From Thermoleophilia bacterium (GTDB taxonomy: Bacteria; Actinomycetota; Thermoleophilia; Gaiellales; SKUG01): DNA of 36,102 bases. The translations under genes were made by a program, and so were the position numbers. The stretch spans positions 4,251 through 40,352 of the forward strand of contig JAGQUL010000001.1 of assembly GCA_020438525.1 (NCBI GenBank), in the 5' to 3' direction. This document shows positions 1-9,071 of this stretch, in pieces; position 1 is the first letter of the stretch; every line of letters begins with the position of its first letter. Below the pieces are notes generated by a model. The model searched no databases. It was given only the letters and a program-made list of their open reading frames with translations, and had not been told where the DNA came from.

Positions 1-181
1 CGATGAGCGCGATGCCGGTCTCGAGGATCGTCGGCGATGCTGGGTCGAGTAGGCCTTGGTCGTGGATCAGGACGATGAAGGTGGCGGCGATCCAGAGTGC
101 TGCTCCGTAGAGGGTCAGGAGTAGGAGCGTGCCGATGATGAGCGCGAGGATCAGGTCGTCGCGGGTGCGGGGCGCGCGCAT
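1..181 (-). CDS. VirD4/TraG-like coupling protein, N-terminal part (partial)
   Basis: Only the first 60 residues are present; the gene runs off the left edge. It starts MRAPRTRDD and then has two closely spaced hydrophobic segments (about residues 9-37), as expected for the membrane anchor of a type IV coupling protein. The start codon overlaps the stop of the upstream VirB4 gene by one base (TGATG), so translation is coupled. No ATPase motif is within view, so the assignment rests on the two membrane segments and on the position after VirB4, where actinobacterial conjugative elements usually carry the coupling protein. It could be another small membrane component. Confidence 0.45.
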   Translation of the reverse strand, partial: MRAPRTRDDLILALIIGTLLLLTLYGAALWIAATFIVLIHDQGLLDPASPTILETGIALI

Positions 182-1488
182 CAGGCTGCCTCCCGAAGCT
201 CGGGGTCTGGGTCGGGATCCGCATGCGCTTGGGTCGTACGCATGCGTGCGTCGGTGTCGACGAGCGCAACTTCGTGCTCTGCGAGCACGTGACGGACAAG
301 GAAGCTGCGCTCGCCGACGATCCACAACGCGAGGCCGCGTGGCAGGTTCGGCAGCTCCGCGGCTTCGGTGTCGGTCAGCCCCAAGAGGCGTTCGGCTTGT
401 TCGAGTTCGGCCTTGTCCTGTGCGTAGATGACTTTCGTCTCGGCATCGGCGATGAGCCCTTGCGTGAGGCGGCTGACGCGGCTGCCGTCGTCGCCGGTTG
501 CTTGGAGGTCGGAAATGCGGTGGGTAACGACGATGTTCTGCACGCCGTAGGAGCGGCTGTGCTTGAAGCTGTCGACGAGCCACTCCGCAGCGGCGAGATT
601 CGCGAGCACGCGCCACGCTTCCTCAAAAACGAGGATGCGGTTCGGGCGCTTGGCAGGATCGACCTCGATCGCTTCGGCCGCGATCGCTGCGCGCAGCCAC
701 GCGGCGGCGCAGACCATGATGATGCCGATCGCCTGCGAGTCGACGACGTGATGCAGATCGAGCACCAGGCTCGGGGCTGCGAGGTCGATCCCGTGCGTGG
801 TCTCGCCGTCGAACATGCCCGCGAGGTCGCCATCGCAGAGCCTGCCGAGGCCGTACGCGAGGTCGCGCGACGCATCGAGCAGCTCGCGGAGCGAGAGCTG
901 CATCGCCTCGGCTATCTGCTCGCTCGGATCAAGCAGTCGATCGACCACGCGCGGAAGCGTCGCCTCCGGCTGGCCATCGGCGTGGAACGTGGCGAGCGTG
1001 TTGGAGCAGATCGTGTGCTCGGTGGGCGTGAGGTCGCGTCCGATCGCGCCCGATGCCACCGCCACGAGTAGCCGCAGCTGACTGGTCAGCCCCGCGTGCG
1101 AGGAGAGTGGGTTGAGGCGTACGTCTCCACCAGGCTTGAGCACGATCGGCGTGCAACCGAGCGATCGTGCGAGCGGCGAGTACTCGCCCTTCGGGTCGAT
1201 GATCAGATGCCGACGACCGAATACGGCTTGGCGGTAGAGGTAGGTCTTGATCAGGCTCGACTTGGCGCGGCCGACGATCCCCATCACGATCATGTTGGGG
1301 CCTGTAATCGTCTTGCCGTACTGCACCCACGGGTCGTAGCAGAACGCGCCACCGGAATGGTCGTAGCCGATCAGCGCGCCGCGTCCGCCGAGGCCGCCCT
1401 GCGCTACGAACGGGTAGATCGCCGCGAGGTGCTTGCTGGTCGCCCGATGCTCTGGGCGCTTGATCAGACCAAGGAGCGTGCGGATCAT
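181..1488 (-). CDS. VirB4-like type IV secretion ATPase (C-terminal ATPase half)
   Basis: A 435-residue cytoplasmic ATPase expected to power assembly of the conjugation channel. The start MIRTLLGLIK is chosen because its ATG overlaps the upstream stop (ATGA); a longer reading frame to 1617 would run inside the neighbour. The P-loop region is at residues 70-78 (GIVGRAKSS) and is followed by the DPKGEY motif at 98-103, typical of VirB4/TraC ATPases; a Walker B-like stretch ILVFEEAW lies near residue 290. In this actinobacterial arrangement the VirB4 N-terminal domain is carried by the preceding SCO6880-type protein, so the two form a split VirB4. The P-loop has Ala75 where the canonical second glycine before Lys76 is expected, which is unusual. 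Confidence 0.85.
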   Translation of the reverse strand: MIRTLLGLIKRPEHRATSKHLAAIYPFVAQGGLGGRGALIGYDHSGGAFCYDPWVQYGKTITGPNMIVMGIVGRAKSSLIKTYLYRQAVFGRRHLIIDPKGEYSPLARSLGCTPIVLKPGGDVRLNPLSSHAGLTSQLRLLVAVASGAIGRDLTPTEHTICSNTLATFHADGQPEATLPRVVDRLLDPSEQIAEAMQLSLRELLDASRDLAYGLGRLCDGDLAGMFDGETTHGIDLAAPSLVLDLHHVVDSQAIGIIMVCAAAWLRAAIAAEAIEVDPAKRPNRILVFEEAWRVLANLAAAEWLVDSFKHSRSYGVQNIVVTHRISDLQATGDDGSRVSRLTQGLIADAETKVIYAQDKAELEQAERLLGLTDTEAAELPNLPRGLALWIVGERSFLVRHVLAEHEVALVDTDARMRTTQAHADPDPDPELREAA

Positions 1489-3026
1489 CGTGCGCCTCCC
1501 GGTCCCGAGAGCCCTCGTGCGATCGGCAGCGTGTGCGTGAATGCGATGTCCTGCATGCCGTTCATGCGGCGAAGCTGCAACCGGCTTTGCAGCGCGCGGT
1601 TTTCCATCGCCGCGCACGCCTGCTCCAGCTCCTCTGGGCTCGATGCGCTAACGGTGACATAGCCGCAGTAGCGAAACTCGCCGAAGCCCGATGCGAGCTC
1701 GGACTCGCGCGTGAGCAGATCCGTGGAACGCTTCGCACGACGCGCGGTCGTGGCGAAGCCCTTGCTGCGTCGCACGTGCTCGCTCGTCTGGTCACCGACG
1801 ATCGCCGCCTCGACCTTCGACAGCGCCTTGCTGATCTCCAGCGGCTCCATCACCACCGCAATCGAACGCTGCATGTTCGCCTGCAACAGTAGCGGCAGCA
1901 GGAACGCAGCGGGCACGTCGCGGCGAGGCCATTCCGCCACCCAATACGTCGCATGGACAGCGCCATCAGTTCGGTACGAGTCCCAGCGGGTGCGCATGGC
2001 TAGGGGCCAGGCATTCACGGCGCTGACGCCGTCGCGCTCAGGATCGATCGCACCGAGCCGATCAAGTGCGCGCCGCTGAAAAGGGTCGTAGGCGAGGCGG
2101 ATGTGCTTGGCGAGCGTGCGCGGCTTGAGCACACCAAGCGGCTCGATGTCGCAGACGATGAGCGCGTCCGCGATCGTCTGCAGCTCCTGCTGCAGCAGCA
2201 GGCAAGCACCTTCATCCTGCTCAGGCGCGAGGCGCTTGATGATCTGCTTCGCGCGACGAACGCTGATTTGCACGACGAGGAACAGCTCATGATCTTGGGT
2301 CGCGGCGGTCGAGTCGTTGATGAGCGACTCGTAGCTTGCGACTACGTCCTCATTGCGCGGAATCGACTGGTCACGGCTGGTGAGGTGGTAGCGAACGAGC
2401 TCGTCAGGATCGGTTGGAATCGTGCGCTCGATCCACTGCACCCGACTGATCGGCGTGCCCTCACGACACAGATTCGTGAGCAAGCCCGACCACGCATCGA
2501 TGCGTCGCTGCTGATCCGCACTCGACAGCAGGCCGAAAGCGCCGACACGTACCTTGAGCACGACTGCGTACGTGCGCGCTGCACGATCTTTGATGATGCC
2601 GACCTGGTGACGATCGAACATCGCCTCGAGAATCTCGACGTGTCGAAGGTCCGGCGGCACGTCAAGCGCAGGCGGCTGCCCAGCGCCCTGCGGATCCCGG
2701 GACGACCCAGTGAACCCCGCGAGCGGGGCGCGACTTCGCCTGCGATCCGCACCGAGGATGCGCCTGACGATGCTGAACACGACGAGTGGCAGCCACTCGA
2801 TCGGCTCGCGTCCACGCACCGGCACGAACACCGTGGCATACGTCACGAGCACCACCCCGATAGCGAGCAGCATGCCGCCGATGCCGGTGCTGGCGAACAC
2901 CCGGTACGCGCCGTAGAGGCCGCTCAGGAGCGTTGCGACCTGTAGCCATGACAGTGGTGATCCGAAAGCGCCACTGACGTGTGCTGGACCGAATCGGTAG
3001 AGCGGATTCACTGTGTCGTGCGCCAT
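1485..3026 (-). CDS. SCO6880/PrgI-family conjugation protein (VirB3-VirB4 N-terminal-like)
   Basis: A 513-residue protein with two membrane segments near the N-terminus (about residues 25-45 and 48-70) followed by a long soluble region without a P-loop. This architecture is that of the SCO6880 family of actinobacterial conjugative elements, which combine a PrgI/VirB3-like membrane piece with the VirB4 N-terminal domain. It probably anchors the separate ATPase encoded directly downstream to the inner face of the membrane. Start ATG overlaps the stop of the TrbL-like gene by one base (TGATG), and its own stop overlaps the ATPase start (ATGA). Family assignment comes from recognition of length, membrane layout and gene order. 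Confidence 0.75.
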   Translation of the reverse strand: MAHDTVNPLYRFGPAHVSGAFGSPLSWLQVATLLSGLYGAYRVFASTGIGGMLLAIGVVLVTYATVFVPVRGREPIEWLPLVVFSIVRRILGADRRRSRAPLAGFTGSSRDPQGAGQPPALDVPPDLRHVEILEAMFDRHQVGIIKDRAARTYAVVLKVRVGAFGLLSSADQQRRIDAWSGLLTNLCREGTPISRVQWIERTIPTDPDELVRYHLTSRDQSIPRNEDVVASYESLINDSTAATQDHELFLVVQISVRRAKQIIKRLAPEQDEGACLLLQQELQTIADALIVCDIEPLGVLKPRTLAKHIRLAYDPFQRRALDRLGAIDPERDGVSAVNAWPLAMRTRWDSYRTDGAVHATYWVAEWPRRDVPAAFLLPLLLQANMQRSIAVVMEPLEISKALSKVEAAIVGDQTSEHVRRSKGFATTARRAKRSTDLLTRESELASGFGEFRYCGYVTVSASSPEELEQACAAMENRALQSRLQLRRMNGMQDIAFTHTLPIARGLSGPGGAR

Positions 3027-4591
3027 CAGGTCGTCTCCAGTGTGAAGGGCTGCCGGGTCTGAACACGCGGGAATCCATCCGAGGCCTGCTCCGAATCCAC
3101 GGGCAGTGCAAGCTGCGTCGGTGGTGCGCTCGTCACTTGGCGCGAGGCCGATTCCACGTCCTGCTTGCCGCTCGAGGAGACCTGATGAGGCGCATGCGCC
3201 GAGTCCGAAGAACCTCCGCTCGACCCGACGACGTGCGGCCCCTCGCTCGACGTTGCTGAAGCTGACCCGCTGCCCGGCTCTGAGCCCTGCTGTGTGGCGC
3301 CGCGAACGCTGGATGCTGCTGCCTGTGCGCCGGAGGCGAGCACGCTCGCACCAGTCGCGGCGACCGCAGCAGCGGGGTGCGCGTTGGTCGCCGAATGCGC
3401 TTGCTCGACCGCTGCACCCGACCGAGCTGCGCCAGACACCGATCCGGAAGATCCTCCGCTCGGCATGGGAGGACGCGGCGTGGCGCTGGATCGCGACGAC
3501 TGCGAGTGCGTGCTGGAGCCGCTGCGAACGGTGTGTACGCGCGACAGGGTCGAGCGCATGATCTGTGCTGGCGTTTGCACGCCGAGCGCGCCAGCACCGG
3601 CTGTACCTCCAGGCATGCCCGCGCCGAAGCTGCCTGCGATGCCGGGGATGATGCTCATCAGCAGCATCGGGCTGAACGCGGCGGCGATCATCACGCCGAG
3701 GCCGATGATCGCGCTCTGCACGGCATCGCTCCCGCTACTCGCATGCAGCGTCGCGTTGGTGGCGCCAGCGCCGAGCGCGAAGCAGGTGAAGATCGCGAAC
3801 TTGCTCAAGATCAGCACCGCGAGCAGCTCGAGCGCCTTGCGCGTCATGTGCCGCGTGGCGGGCCACACCTGCATCGCGAACACGAGTGGCAGAAACAGCG
3901 TGACGATGTAGATCAACGCTGAGCGAATGATGAGCACTGCGAGGATCACCAGCTGGGCGACGATCACGAGCAGCCCGATGATGAGCACCAAGCCTGGCGC
4001 GAGCGCGGCTGTCGGCTGTGCTGCGCCCTCGGTGCTAGTGAAGACGGTGCCGATGTCGTGCAGAAACGTCTGGATGTCGTCGACGCTCGAGCGGAACGTG
4101 TACGCGGTCATCGCGTCGGTGAGCGAGAGCGCAAGCTGCACGCCGAGCGTCGCGAGCATCATCGCGATCACCGATCCGGGGATCCCGACGAACACGACCT
4201 GAGCCATGTCACCGACCTTGCCGCGAATGCCCGCCGCGGTGATCGCGATCAGTGACGCGATCGCCATCAGGTACAGGCTCACCGCGACCGTCCGTCGATA
4301 CGACGCCGTGAACCACGCATTCGACGTGCCCACTTGGGGGGCGCCGACGGTGTCGGAGACCTTGATGATCTCGTTCGTCAGCGACGCGACCGACGTGGCG
4401 ACGAGATTCACGATCGCGCGTGATGCTGAATCCATCGCATCCGACGCAACGTCACCAGCATCGGGCAGATCGACGAACGGCAGCCCGAGCGCATGCGCGG
4501 CTGGGACCGTGCCAGCCATGAGCAGCACGGCCCAGGCCGCGATCAGTGCAGCGCGAGTCGCTACGCGTGAATTCCACCGCTGCCGACGCAT
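3026..4591 (-). CDS. TrbL/VirB6-like conjugal transfer channel protein
   Basis: About 521 residues from an internal ATG at 4591. That start lies 7 bases after the upstream stop and gives a clean signal peptide (MRRQRWNSR, a hydrophobic stretch, then VPAAHA as cleavage site); the longer frame to 4645 would overlap the pilin gene. After a short periplasmic stretch there are about six membrane segments between residues 90 and 330, and then about 190 residues rich in Ser, Gly and Ala that are probably disordered. This layout fits TrbL/VirB6 polytopic subunits of the inner-membrane channel. The disordered tail is typical of actinobacterial versions. It sits between the pilin-like gene and the SCO6880-family gene in one tightly overlapped operon. 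Confidence 0.7.
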   Translation of the reverse strand: MRRQRWNSRVATRAALIAAWAVLLMAGTVPAAHALGLPFVDLPDAGDVASDAMDSASRAIVNLVATSVASLTNEIIKVSDTVGAPQVGTSNAWFTASYRRTVAVSLYLMAIASLIAITAAGIRGKVGDMAQVVFVGIPGSVIAMMLATLGVQLALSLTDAMTAYTFRSSVDDIQTFLHDIGTVFTSTEGAAQPTAALAPGLVLIIGLLVIVAQLVILAVLIIRSALIYIVTLFLPLVFAMQVWPATRHMTRKALELLAVLILSKFAIFTCFALGAGATNATLHASSGSDAVQSAIIGLGVMIAAAFSPMLLMSIIPGIAGSFGAGMPGGTAGAGALGVQTPAQIMRSTLSRVHTVRSGSSTHSQSSRSSATPRPPMPSGGSSGSVSGAARSGAAVEQAHSATNAHPAAAVAATGASVLASGAQAAASSVRGATQQGSEPGSGSASATSSEGPHVVGSSGGSSDSAHAPHQVSSSGKQDVESASRQVTSAPPTQLALPVDSEQASDGFPRVQTRQPFTLETT

Positions 4592-4598
4592 GACGAGG

Positions 4599-4898
4599 TC
4601 ACACGAAGAAGCGGTTGATGACGGGAATGATCGTCGGTACCGCAAGCAGCGTCGCGAAGCCGGAGATCATCAGTCCCTTGCCGGTGACGCTCAGCCCGTG
4701 GTTGCCGCCACGGTTGCCGGCCCACAGCAGTGAACCGCCGGTGAGCAGCGCGATCGATCCACCGAGGATGCCGAGCAGCTTCACGAGCGCGATGACGTCG
4801 CCGGCCTTGGCGCTGATCGTGGGGTCGTTCGCTGGAGCGGGATTGGGAATCGCCACCGCGAACATGGCAACGGAGTGGAGGGTGTCGAGCAGCATCAT
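4599..4898 (-). CDS. Small two-helix membrane protein, pilin-like (VirB2/TrbC type)
   Basis: A 99-residue protein with an N-terminal hydrophobic stretch, a polar section (about residues 18-32), then two membrane helices (about 34-58 and 75-96) joined by a Gly/Asn-rich loop. The shape and size match VirB2/TrbC-like pilins or the small membrane subunit commonly encoded before TrbL/VirB6. The start at 4898 is supported by AAGGAGG seven bases upstream and by overlap with the preceding stop (ATGA). No sequence motif proves pilin identity, so the call rests on topology and operon position. Confidence 0.5.
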   Translation of the reverse strand: MMLLDTLHSVAMFAVAIPNPAPANDPTISAKAGDVIALVKLLGILGGSIALLTGGSLLWAGNRGGNHGLSVTGKGLMISGFATLLAVPTIIPVINRFFV

Positions 4899-5272
4899 GA
4901 CGATGCCTCCTTCGCAGGATCAGGTTGGCCAGACCCGACGCTCGACACGAGTAGCCTTGCGGCCTCACGAAGCTCCCGCTCAGCTCGTGACGGCGGCAAC
5001 ACGATGCCGCTGACCACGAACAACACTCGCCGCCATCCGAACACCGGCACCTCGCTCGACACGAACCGCTCGACGGCATCGAACGCGCCCCGAGGCACGT
5101 CGCTTGCGATCTTCGGCGACGCGTCAGTGACCTCGTCGTCGATCACGACGGCGGGGATATCCCGGGTCGTCGTGAGCGGCGCGAGATCATCCGCTTCGGC
5201 GAGCAGCAGCTCGTCGATCGGCATCGACTCGTCGGTCGTGTTCTGGAGGCGTGAGTACGGGCGCATCGGCAC
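4895..5272 (-). CDS. Unknown 125-residue protein opening the secretion operon
   Basis: The first gene of the secretion operon. The start is a GTG with AAGGAG six bases upstream. The first 70 residues are acidic and polar; a hydrophobic stretch (about 80-95, around RRVLFVVSGIVLPP) is followed by a basic and Ala-rich end. I do not recognise a family. It overlaps the pilin-like gene by four bases (ATGA), so it is co-translated with the machine. It could be an accessory channel component or a cytoplasmic regulator tethered to the membrane. A conserved leader element starts 28 nt upstream of its start codon. Confidence 0.6.
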   Translation of the reverse strand: MPMRPYSRLQNTTDESMPIDELLLAEADDLAPLTTTRDIPAVVIDDEVTDASPKIASDVPRGAFDAVERFVSSEVPVFGWRRVLFVVSGIVLPPSRAERELREAARLLVSSVGSGQPDPAKEASS

Positions 5273-5300
5273 GCAGGGCTCCTTCGCATCTAGCGTCGGA

Positions 5301-5371
5301 GGCTGCGCGCGGCATACAAGCGGTCAAGTCAAGAATGGAGCAGCAGAGAACGAGCTCACAGACCGCAGCCT
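5301..5371 (-). promoter_or_regulatory. Conserved leader element, copy A (secretion operon)
   Basis: Read on the minus strand, the element begins GGCTGCGGTC and ends GCCGCGCGCAGCC, with about 48 nt between the blocks. The terminal blocks can pair (GGCTGCG with CGCAGCC). The same two blocks in the same order and spacing occur at 17638-17704 and 20191-20258, each just upstream of a different gene. Here the element ends 28 nt before the GTG start. A cis-acting RNA structure or an extended promoter-operator are both possible. Confidence 0.6.
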
Positions 5372-5414
5372 TGCTATGTCTATCGGCATGAGAGCGCGGA
5401 TCTTGAGGGGGCAG

Positions 5415-5423
5415 CGTCAGTCA
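5415..5423. promoter_or_regulatory. Weak match to the element's 9-mer motif (CGTCAGTCA)
   Basis: CGTCAGTCA differs from TGTCAGTCG at two positions and is followed by CTGAC, forming GTCAG-N10-CTGAC. It lies upstream of leader copy A, where the clear motif copies also lie relative to copies B and C. On its own this match would not be significant. Confidence 0.3.
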
Positions 5424-5476
5424 CGTTCGCCTGACACGTATGCAGGCGGCCGGGCGATCCCGCGAGATACGCGGAA

Positions 5477-6367
5477 TTACGAAGTGGGCTTTCGCGCGCG
5501 AATGATGGCTGCTCCTGCGTGCTGATGCACGCGATGCGTTTCGCGGATCTCAATGTCGACGAGACCAGCTGCAGCGAGGGCATCCTCGAACTCAACGCGC
5601 GTGAGCGCGCCTGCGATGCAGCCGGTCCACTGCTGCATGTCAGCGCGAGTTGCCTCGTTCATGTCGTCGTCGGCGATCACGTCGCTGATCGCAAAGCGAC
5701 CGCCGCGACGCAGCACGCGCGCCGCTTCGCGGATGACGGCCGGCTTGTCCGCGGAGAGGTTGAGCACGCAGTTGGAGATCACCACGTCGACGCTGTCGTC
5801 CGGCAGCGGGATCGCCTCGATGTAGCCCTTGACGAACTCGACGTTGGCAGCGCCCGCCTTGGCAGCGTTACGGCGGGCGAGGTCGAGCATCTCATCGGTC
5901 ATGTCGAGGCCGATCGCCCTGCCGGTGATGCCAACTCGGCGCGCGGAGATGAGCACGTCGGCGCCGGCACCCGACCCCAGGTCGAGAACCGTTTCGCCTT
6001 CGCACAAGTCGGCGACGGCGGTGGGCACGCCGCAGCCAAGTGACGCGGCGATCACGTCGTCAGGGGCGTCTGGGTCGCTGTACAGTGCGGCCCCGAACAC
6101 CTCATTGCCATGCTCGTCAGTGGTAGCGACGCCTGAGGAGCAGCACCCAGCCGCCCGCTGTGGCGATCCTGTGGCGAGCGCCGCAGCCGCGTACCGCTCC
6201 CGAACAGCCTCGCGCACGTCGTCCGTCGCAGCGCCCGCGGAGCAGCCGCACATCCCGTCGGTTGCACTGGTACCGCAGCAAGATGCCTTATCGGCGCTGT
6301 CGCAGCATGATGCCTGCGCCGACGTGGAGCAGCAGGCGGAAGGGGCCGGTGTGGTGGTGTCGGACAT
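5477..6367 (-). CDS. arsM: Arsenite S-adenosylmethionine methyltransferase
   Basis: A 296-residue enzyme that methylates arsenite using SAM, giving methylated arsenicals. The SAM-binding core has [12 protein letters not shown] (motif I) and a central VISNCVLNL segment with the catalytic-type cysteine; further conserved Cys residues lie in the C-terminal part ([11 protein letters not shown]). The start at 6367 follows GAGGAA at good spacing; the longer frame to 6682 overlaps arsR. The first 45 residues are unusual: eight cysteines, mostly as CC pairs, lie between residues 12 and 42, which looks like a metal-binding extension. The gene follows arsR with 14 bases between them and is presumably co-transcribed and induced by As(III). 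Confidence 0.92.
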   Translation of the reverse strand: MSDTTTPAPSACCSTSAQASCCDSADKASCCGTSATDGMCGCSAGAATDDVREAVRERYAAAALATGSPQRAAGCCSSGVATTDEHGNEVFGAALYSDPDAPDDVIAASLGCGVPTAVADLCEGETVLDLGSGAGADVLISARRVGITGRAIGLDMTDEMLDLARRNAAKAGAANVEFVKGYIEAIPLPDDSVDVVISNCVLNLSADKPAVIREAARVLRRGGRFAISDVIADDDMNEATRADMQQWTGCIAGALTRVEFEDALAAAGLVDIEIRETHRVHQHAGAAIIRARKPTS

Positions 6368-6381
6368 GGGTTCCTCGCGTG

Positions 6382-6735
6382 TCAGGTGAGCCACGTCGAG
6401 AAGGCACGGAGACCTTCGGGACGGACGTAGTAGTAGGCCCAAAGGCCCTGGCGTTCGGAATCGACGATTCCCGCGTCGCGGAGCTTTTTTAGGTGATGCG
6501 AGAGTGTTGGCTGGGACACGTCGAACAGCGGCACGAGCTCGCAGACGCAGACCTTCCCGGCGTGCTTGCGCAGCACGTCCACGAGCTGCAGGCGGATCGG
6601 GTCGCCCAGCGCCTTCGCCACAGCAGCGAGCGACATGGCCTGCTCGCGGTCCACATCGGGGTAGACGACGGGCTCGCAGCACGGTTCGCCGGCGGGCCGC
6701 TTCGTCTTCGGCGCAAGTTCCAGATCGATGTTCAT
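6382..6735 (-). CDS. arsR: ArsR-family As(III)-responsive repressor
   Basis: A 117-residue winged-helix repressor. The recognition helix region is [14 protein letters not shown] and the wing region ends GLWAYYYV. The pair of cysteines in KVCVCELV corresponds to the CVC As(III) site of classical ArsR proteins, and a further CC pair sits near the N-terminus (EPCCEP). It should repress its own operon (arsR-arsM) and probably the divergent GAPDH-arsJ operon, and release DNA on binding arsenite. The start codon lies inside a large palindrome (6733-6767), and a near-consensus promoter would start transcription almost at the ATG. Confidence 0.92.
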   Translation of the reverse strand: MNIDLELAPKTKRPAGEPCCEPVVYPDVDREQAMSLAAVAKALGDPIRLQLVDVLRKHAGKVCVCELVPLFDVSQPTLSHHLKKLRDAGIVDSERQGLWAYYYVRPEGLRAFSTWLT

Positions 6736-6767
6736 CTATCTATGTATATCGATTGAGTAGATGGATG
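6733..6767. promoter_or_regulatory. Divergent ars promoter region and ArsR operator
   Basis: Arms CATCTATCTA (6733-6742) and TAGATGGATG (6758-6767) form an imperfect inverted repeat around an AT-rich centre. On the minus strand TTGACA (6771-6766), a 17-bp spacer and TATACA (6748-6743) form a near-consensus promoter; transcription would start about one base before the arsR ATG, so the mRNA should be nearly leaderless. On the plus strand TTGAGT (6753-6758) with TAGGCT (6777-6782), spacer 18, is a candidate for the GAPDH-arsJ operon. ArsR bound here would block both. Confidence 0.7.
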
Positions 6768-6819
6768 TCAATCCAATAGGCTCCGCTGCGACGGCTGCAC
6801 ACGAGGAGGGACGCCTGGC

Positions 6820-7830
6820 ATGACGCGCATCGGCATCAACGGATTCGGACGAATGGGACGGCTCGCACTTCGCGCGGCTTGGGGCTGGCCCGACCTGGAA
6901 TTCGCGCACATCAACGATCCCAAGGCCACACCCGAGTCTTCCGCGCATCTGCTGACGTTCGACTCCGTGCATGGCCGATGGAGCCACGCAGTCGAACCGG
7001 CCACCGACGTGATCACCATCGACGGCACCAGCATCGGGCACTCGTCGAATGCGAATGTGGCCGATACGCCGTGGGGGGACCTCGGCATCGACACCGTGAT
7101 CGAGTGCTCTGGCAAGTTCAAGACGCCGGAAGCGCTGCGGGGGTACTTTGACCAGGGCGTGCGCAAGGTCGTCGTCGCCGCGCCCGTCAAGCACCCGGAC
7201 GCGCTCAACGTGGTGGTCGGGGTGAACGACCACCTGTACGACCCGGCTCGCCACGACATCATCACAGCGGCATCGTGCACGACCAACTGCCTCGCCCCCG
7301 TCGTCAAGGTCATCCACGAGGGGATCGGCATCCGTCACGGCTCGATCACGACGCTGCACGACATGACCAACACGCAGACGATCGTCGACGCGCCGCACAC
7401 CGACCTTCGCCGCGCACGCGCAGCGAGCATGTCGCTGATCCCAACCACCACAGGCTCGGCAACGGCGATCGGCATGATCTTCCCCGAGCTCAATGGCAAG
7501 CTCAACGGCCTCGCCGTGCGCGTGCCGCTGCTCAACGCGTCACTGACCGACTGCATCTTCGAGGTCGAGCGCGCCACCACCGCGGACGAAGTCAACGCGC
7601 TGCTCGAGGCCGCAGCAACCGGGCCGCTCGAGGGAATCCTCGGCTACGAGCAGCGCCCGCTCGTTTCGATCGACTATCGCGACGATCCGCGCTCGTCGAT
7701 CGTGGATGCGCCCTCGACGATCGTCGTCAACGACACACACGTGAAGATCCTCGCCTGGTACGACAACGAGTGGGGCTACGCCAACCGCCTCGCCGAACTC
7801 ACCCGCACCGTCGCGACCACCAGCGCATGA
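6820..7830 (+). CDS. ArsJ-associated glyceraldehyde-3-phosphate dehydrogenase
   Basis: A 336-residue GAPDH. The NAD-binding start is [11 protein letters not shown], the catalytic cysteine is Cys153 in [10 protein letters not shown], a His follows near residue 180 (TTLHDMTN), and the end has [11 protein letters not shown]. GAPDHs in this position use arsenate in place of phosphate and make 1-arseno-3-phosphoglycerate, which the neighbouring ArsJ exports. GAGGAGGGA upstream supports the start. It overlaps arsJ (ATGA), so the two are co-translated. It diverges from arsR-arsM. A housekeeping role is unlikely given the location, although the fold alone does not exclude it. Confidence 0.88.
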   Translation: MTRIGINGFGRMGRLALRAAWGWPDLEFAHINDPKATPESSAHLLTFDSVHGRWSHAVEPATDVITIDGTSIGHSSNANVADTPWGDLGIDTVIECSGKFKTPEALRGYFDQGVRKVVVAAPVKHPDALNVVVGVNDHLYDPARHDIITAASCTTNCLAPVVKVIHEGIGIRHGSITTLHDMTNTQTIVDAPHTDLRRARAASMSLIPTTTGSATAIGMIFPELNGKLNGLAVRVPLLNASLTDCIFEVERATTADEVNALLEAAATGPLEGILGYEQRPLVSIDYRDDPRSSIVDAPSTIVVNDTHVKILAWYDNEWGYANRLAELTRTVATTSA

Positions 7831-9071
7831 CCGACACGCAGGCCACCAACGGCGGGCGCGGCGGCGACCTCCGCAACTACATCCTCGTCACGCTCGCCTA
7901 CTGGGCCGACACGATCGCCGACGGGGCAAGCCGCGTGCTCGTGCTGTTCTACTTCTACGAGCTGGGCTACAGCCCATTTGCCGTCGCGTCGCTGTTCCTG
8001 TTCTACGAGGTGTTCGGCATCGTCACCAACCTCGTCGGGGGTTGGATCGCCGCGCGCTTCGGGCTCAAGCGAACGCTGTTGATGGGCCTCGTCACGCAGC
8101 TGCTTGCCCTCGGAGCGCTCGCGTTCGCACCCGAGGGCTGGCTCGTCGTTCCGTACGTGATGGCGGCGCAGGCGCTGTCAGGCATCGCGAAGGACCTCAC
8201 CAAGATGAGCTCCAAGAGCGCCGTCAAGCTCGTCGCACCGGAAGGCGATGGATCACTTTACAGGTGGGTCGCAGTGCTCACCGGATCCAAGAACGCCCTC
8301 AAGGGCGTCGGCTTCTTCCTCGGTGGGCTGCTGCTCACCGTGATCGGGTTCCAGCCCGCGCTGATGGTGCTGATGGCGATCGTACTCGCAGCGCTCGTCG
8401 CGGTCGTCACGCTGATGCGCGGACAGCTCGGCACGATCAATGCCAAGGCGAAGTTCGCCCAGATGTTCTCCAACAACCGCGCCGTGAACGTACTCGCCGC
8501 GGCGCGCGTGTTCCTGTTCGCCTCCCGCGACGTGTGGTTCGTCGTCGGGCTGCCCGTGTTCCTGCGTACCGAACTGGGTTGGAGCTTCTGGCAAGCGGGC
8601 TCGTTCCTCGCCGCGTGGGTGATCGGCTACGGCATCGTCCAGGCATCTGCGCCCAGATTGCTGCGTCGGCGAGTCGCGCAGCACCACTCTCCCGATGGGG
8701 GCACCGCAACTCGCCTTGCTCTCACGCTCGCGGCCTTTCCGGCCGCAATCGCAGCTGGCCTCACCGCTGGCGGCGACCCCACCGTCACGGTAGTCCTTGG
8801 CCTACTCGCTTTTGGCGTGATCTTTGCGCTCAACTCCGCGGTGCACTCGTACTTGATCCTGGCGTATGCCGACAGCAAGAAGGTAGCGATGAACGTCGGC
8901 TTCTACTACATGGCCAACGCTTGTGGCCGCCTCGCCGGAACGATCCTGTCCGGAGCGATGTACCAGTGGCACGGCTTGACCGCCTGCCTATGGACTTCGG
9001 TGACATTCGTGTTATGCGCCGCCCTGCTATCGAAGTTGCTACCAGACGAGCAAGCCAGACGACGGACCTAA
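7827..9071 (+). CDS. arsJ: ArsJ organoarsenical efflux permease (MFS)
   Basis: A 414-residue membrane protein with about 12 predicted helices that belongs to the major facilitator superfamily. Its N-terminus ([20 protein letters not shown]) and the segment [13 protein letters not shown] are typical of ArsJ. It exports 1-arseno-3-phosphoglycerate made by the upstream GAPDH; the compound then breaks down outside the cell, so arsenate is removed without reduction to arsenite. Start ATG overlaps the GAPDH stop. No other gene follows for about 340 bases, so this ends the operon. Confidence 0.9.
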   Translation: MTDTQATNGGRGGDLRNYILVTLAYWADTIADGASRVLVLFYFYELGYSPFAVASLFLFYEVFGIVTNLVGGWIAARFGLKRTLLMGLVTQLLALGALAFAPEGWLVVPYVMAAQALSGIAKDLTKMSSKSAVKLVAPEGDGSLYRWVAVLTGSKNALKGVGFFLGGLLLTVIGFQPALMVLMAIVLAALVAVVTLMRGQLGTINAKAKFAQMFSNNRAVNVLAAARVFLFASRDVWFVVGLPVFLRTELGWSFWQAGSFLAAWVIGYGIVQASAPRLLRRRVAQHHSPDGGTATRLALTLAAFPAAIAAGLTAGGDPTVTVVLGLLAFGVIFALNSAVHSYLILAYADSKKVAMNVGFYYMANACGRLAGTILSGAMYQWHGLTACLWTSVTFVLCAALLSKLLPDEQARRRT

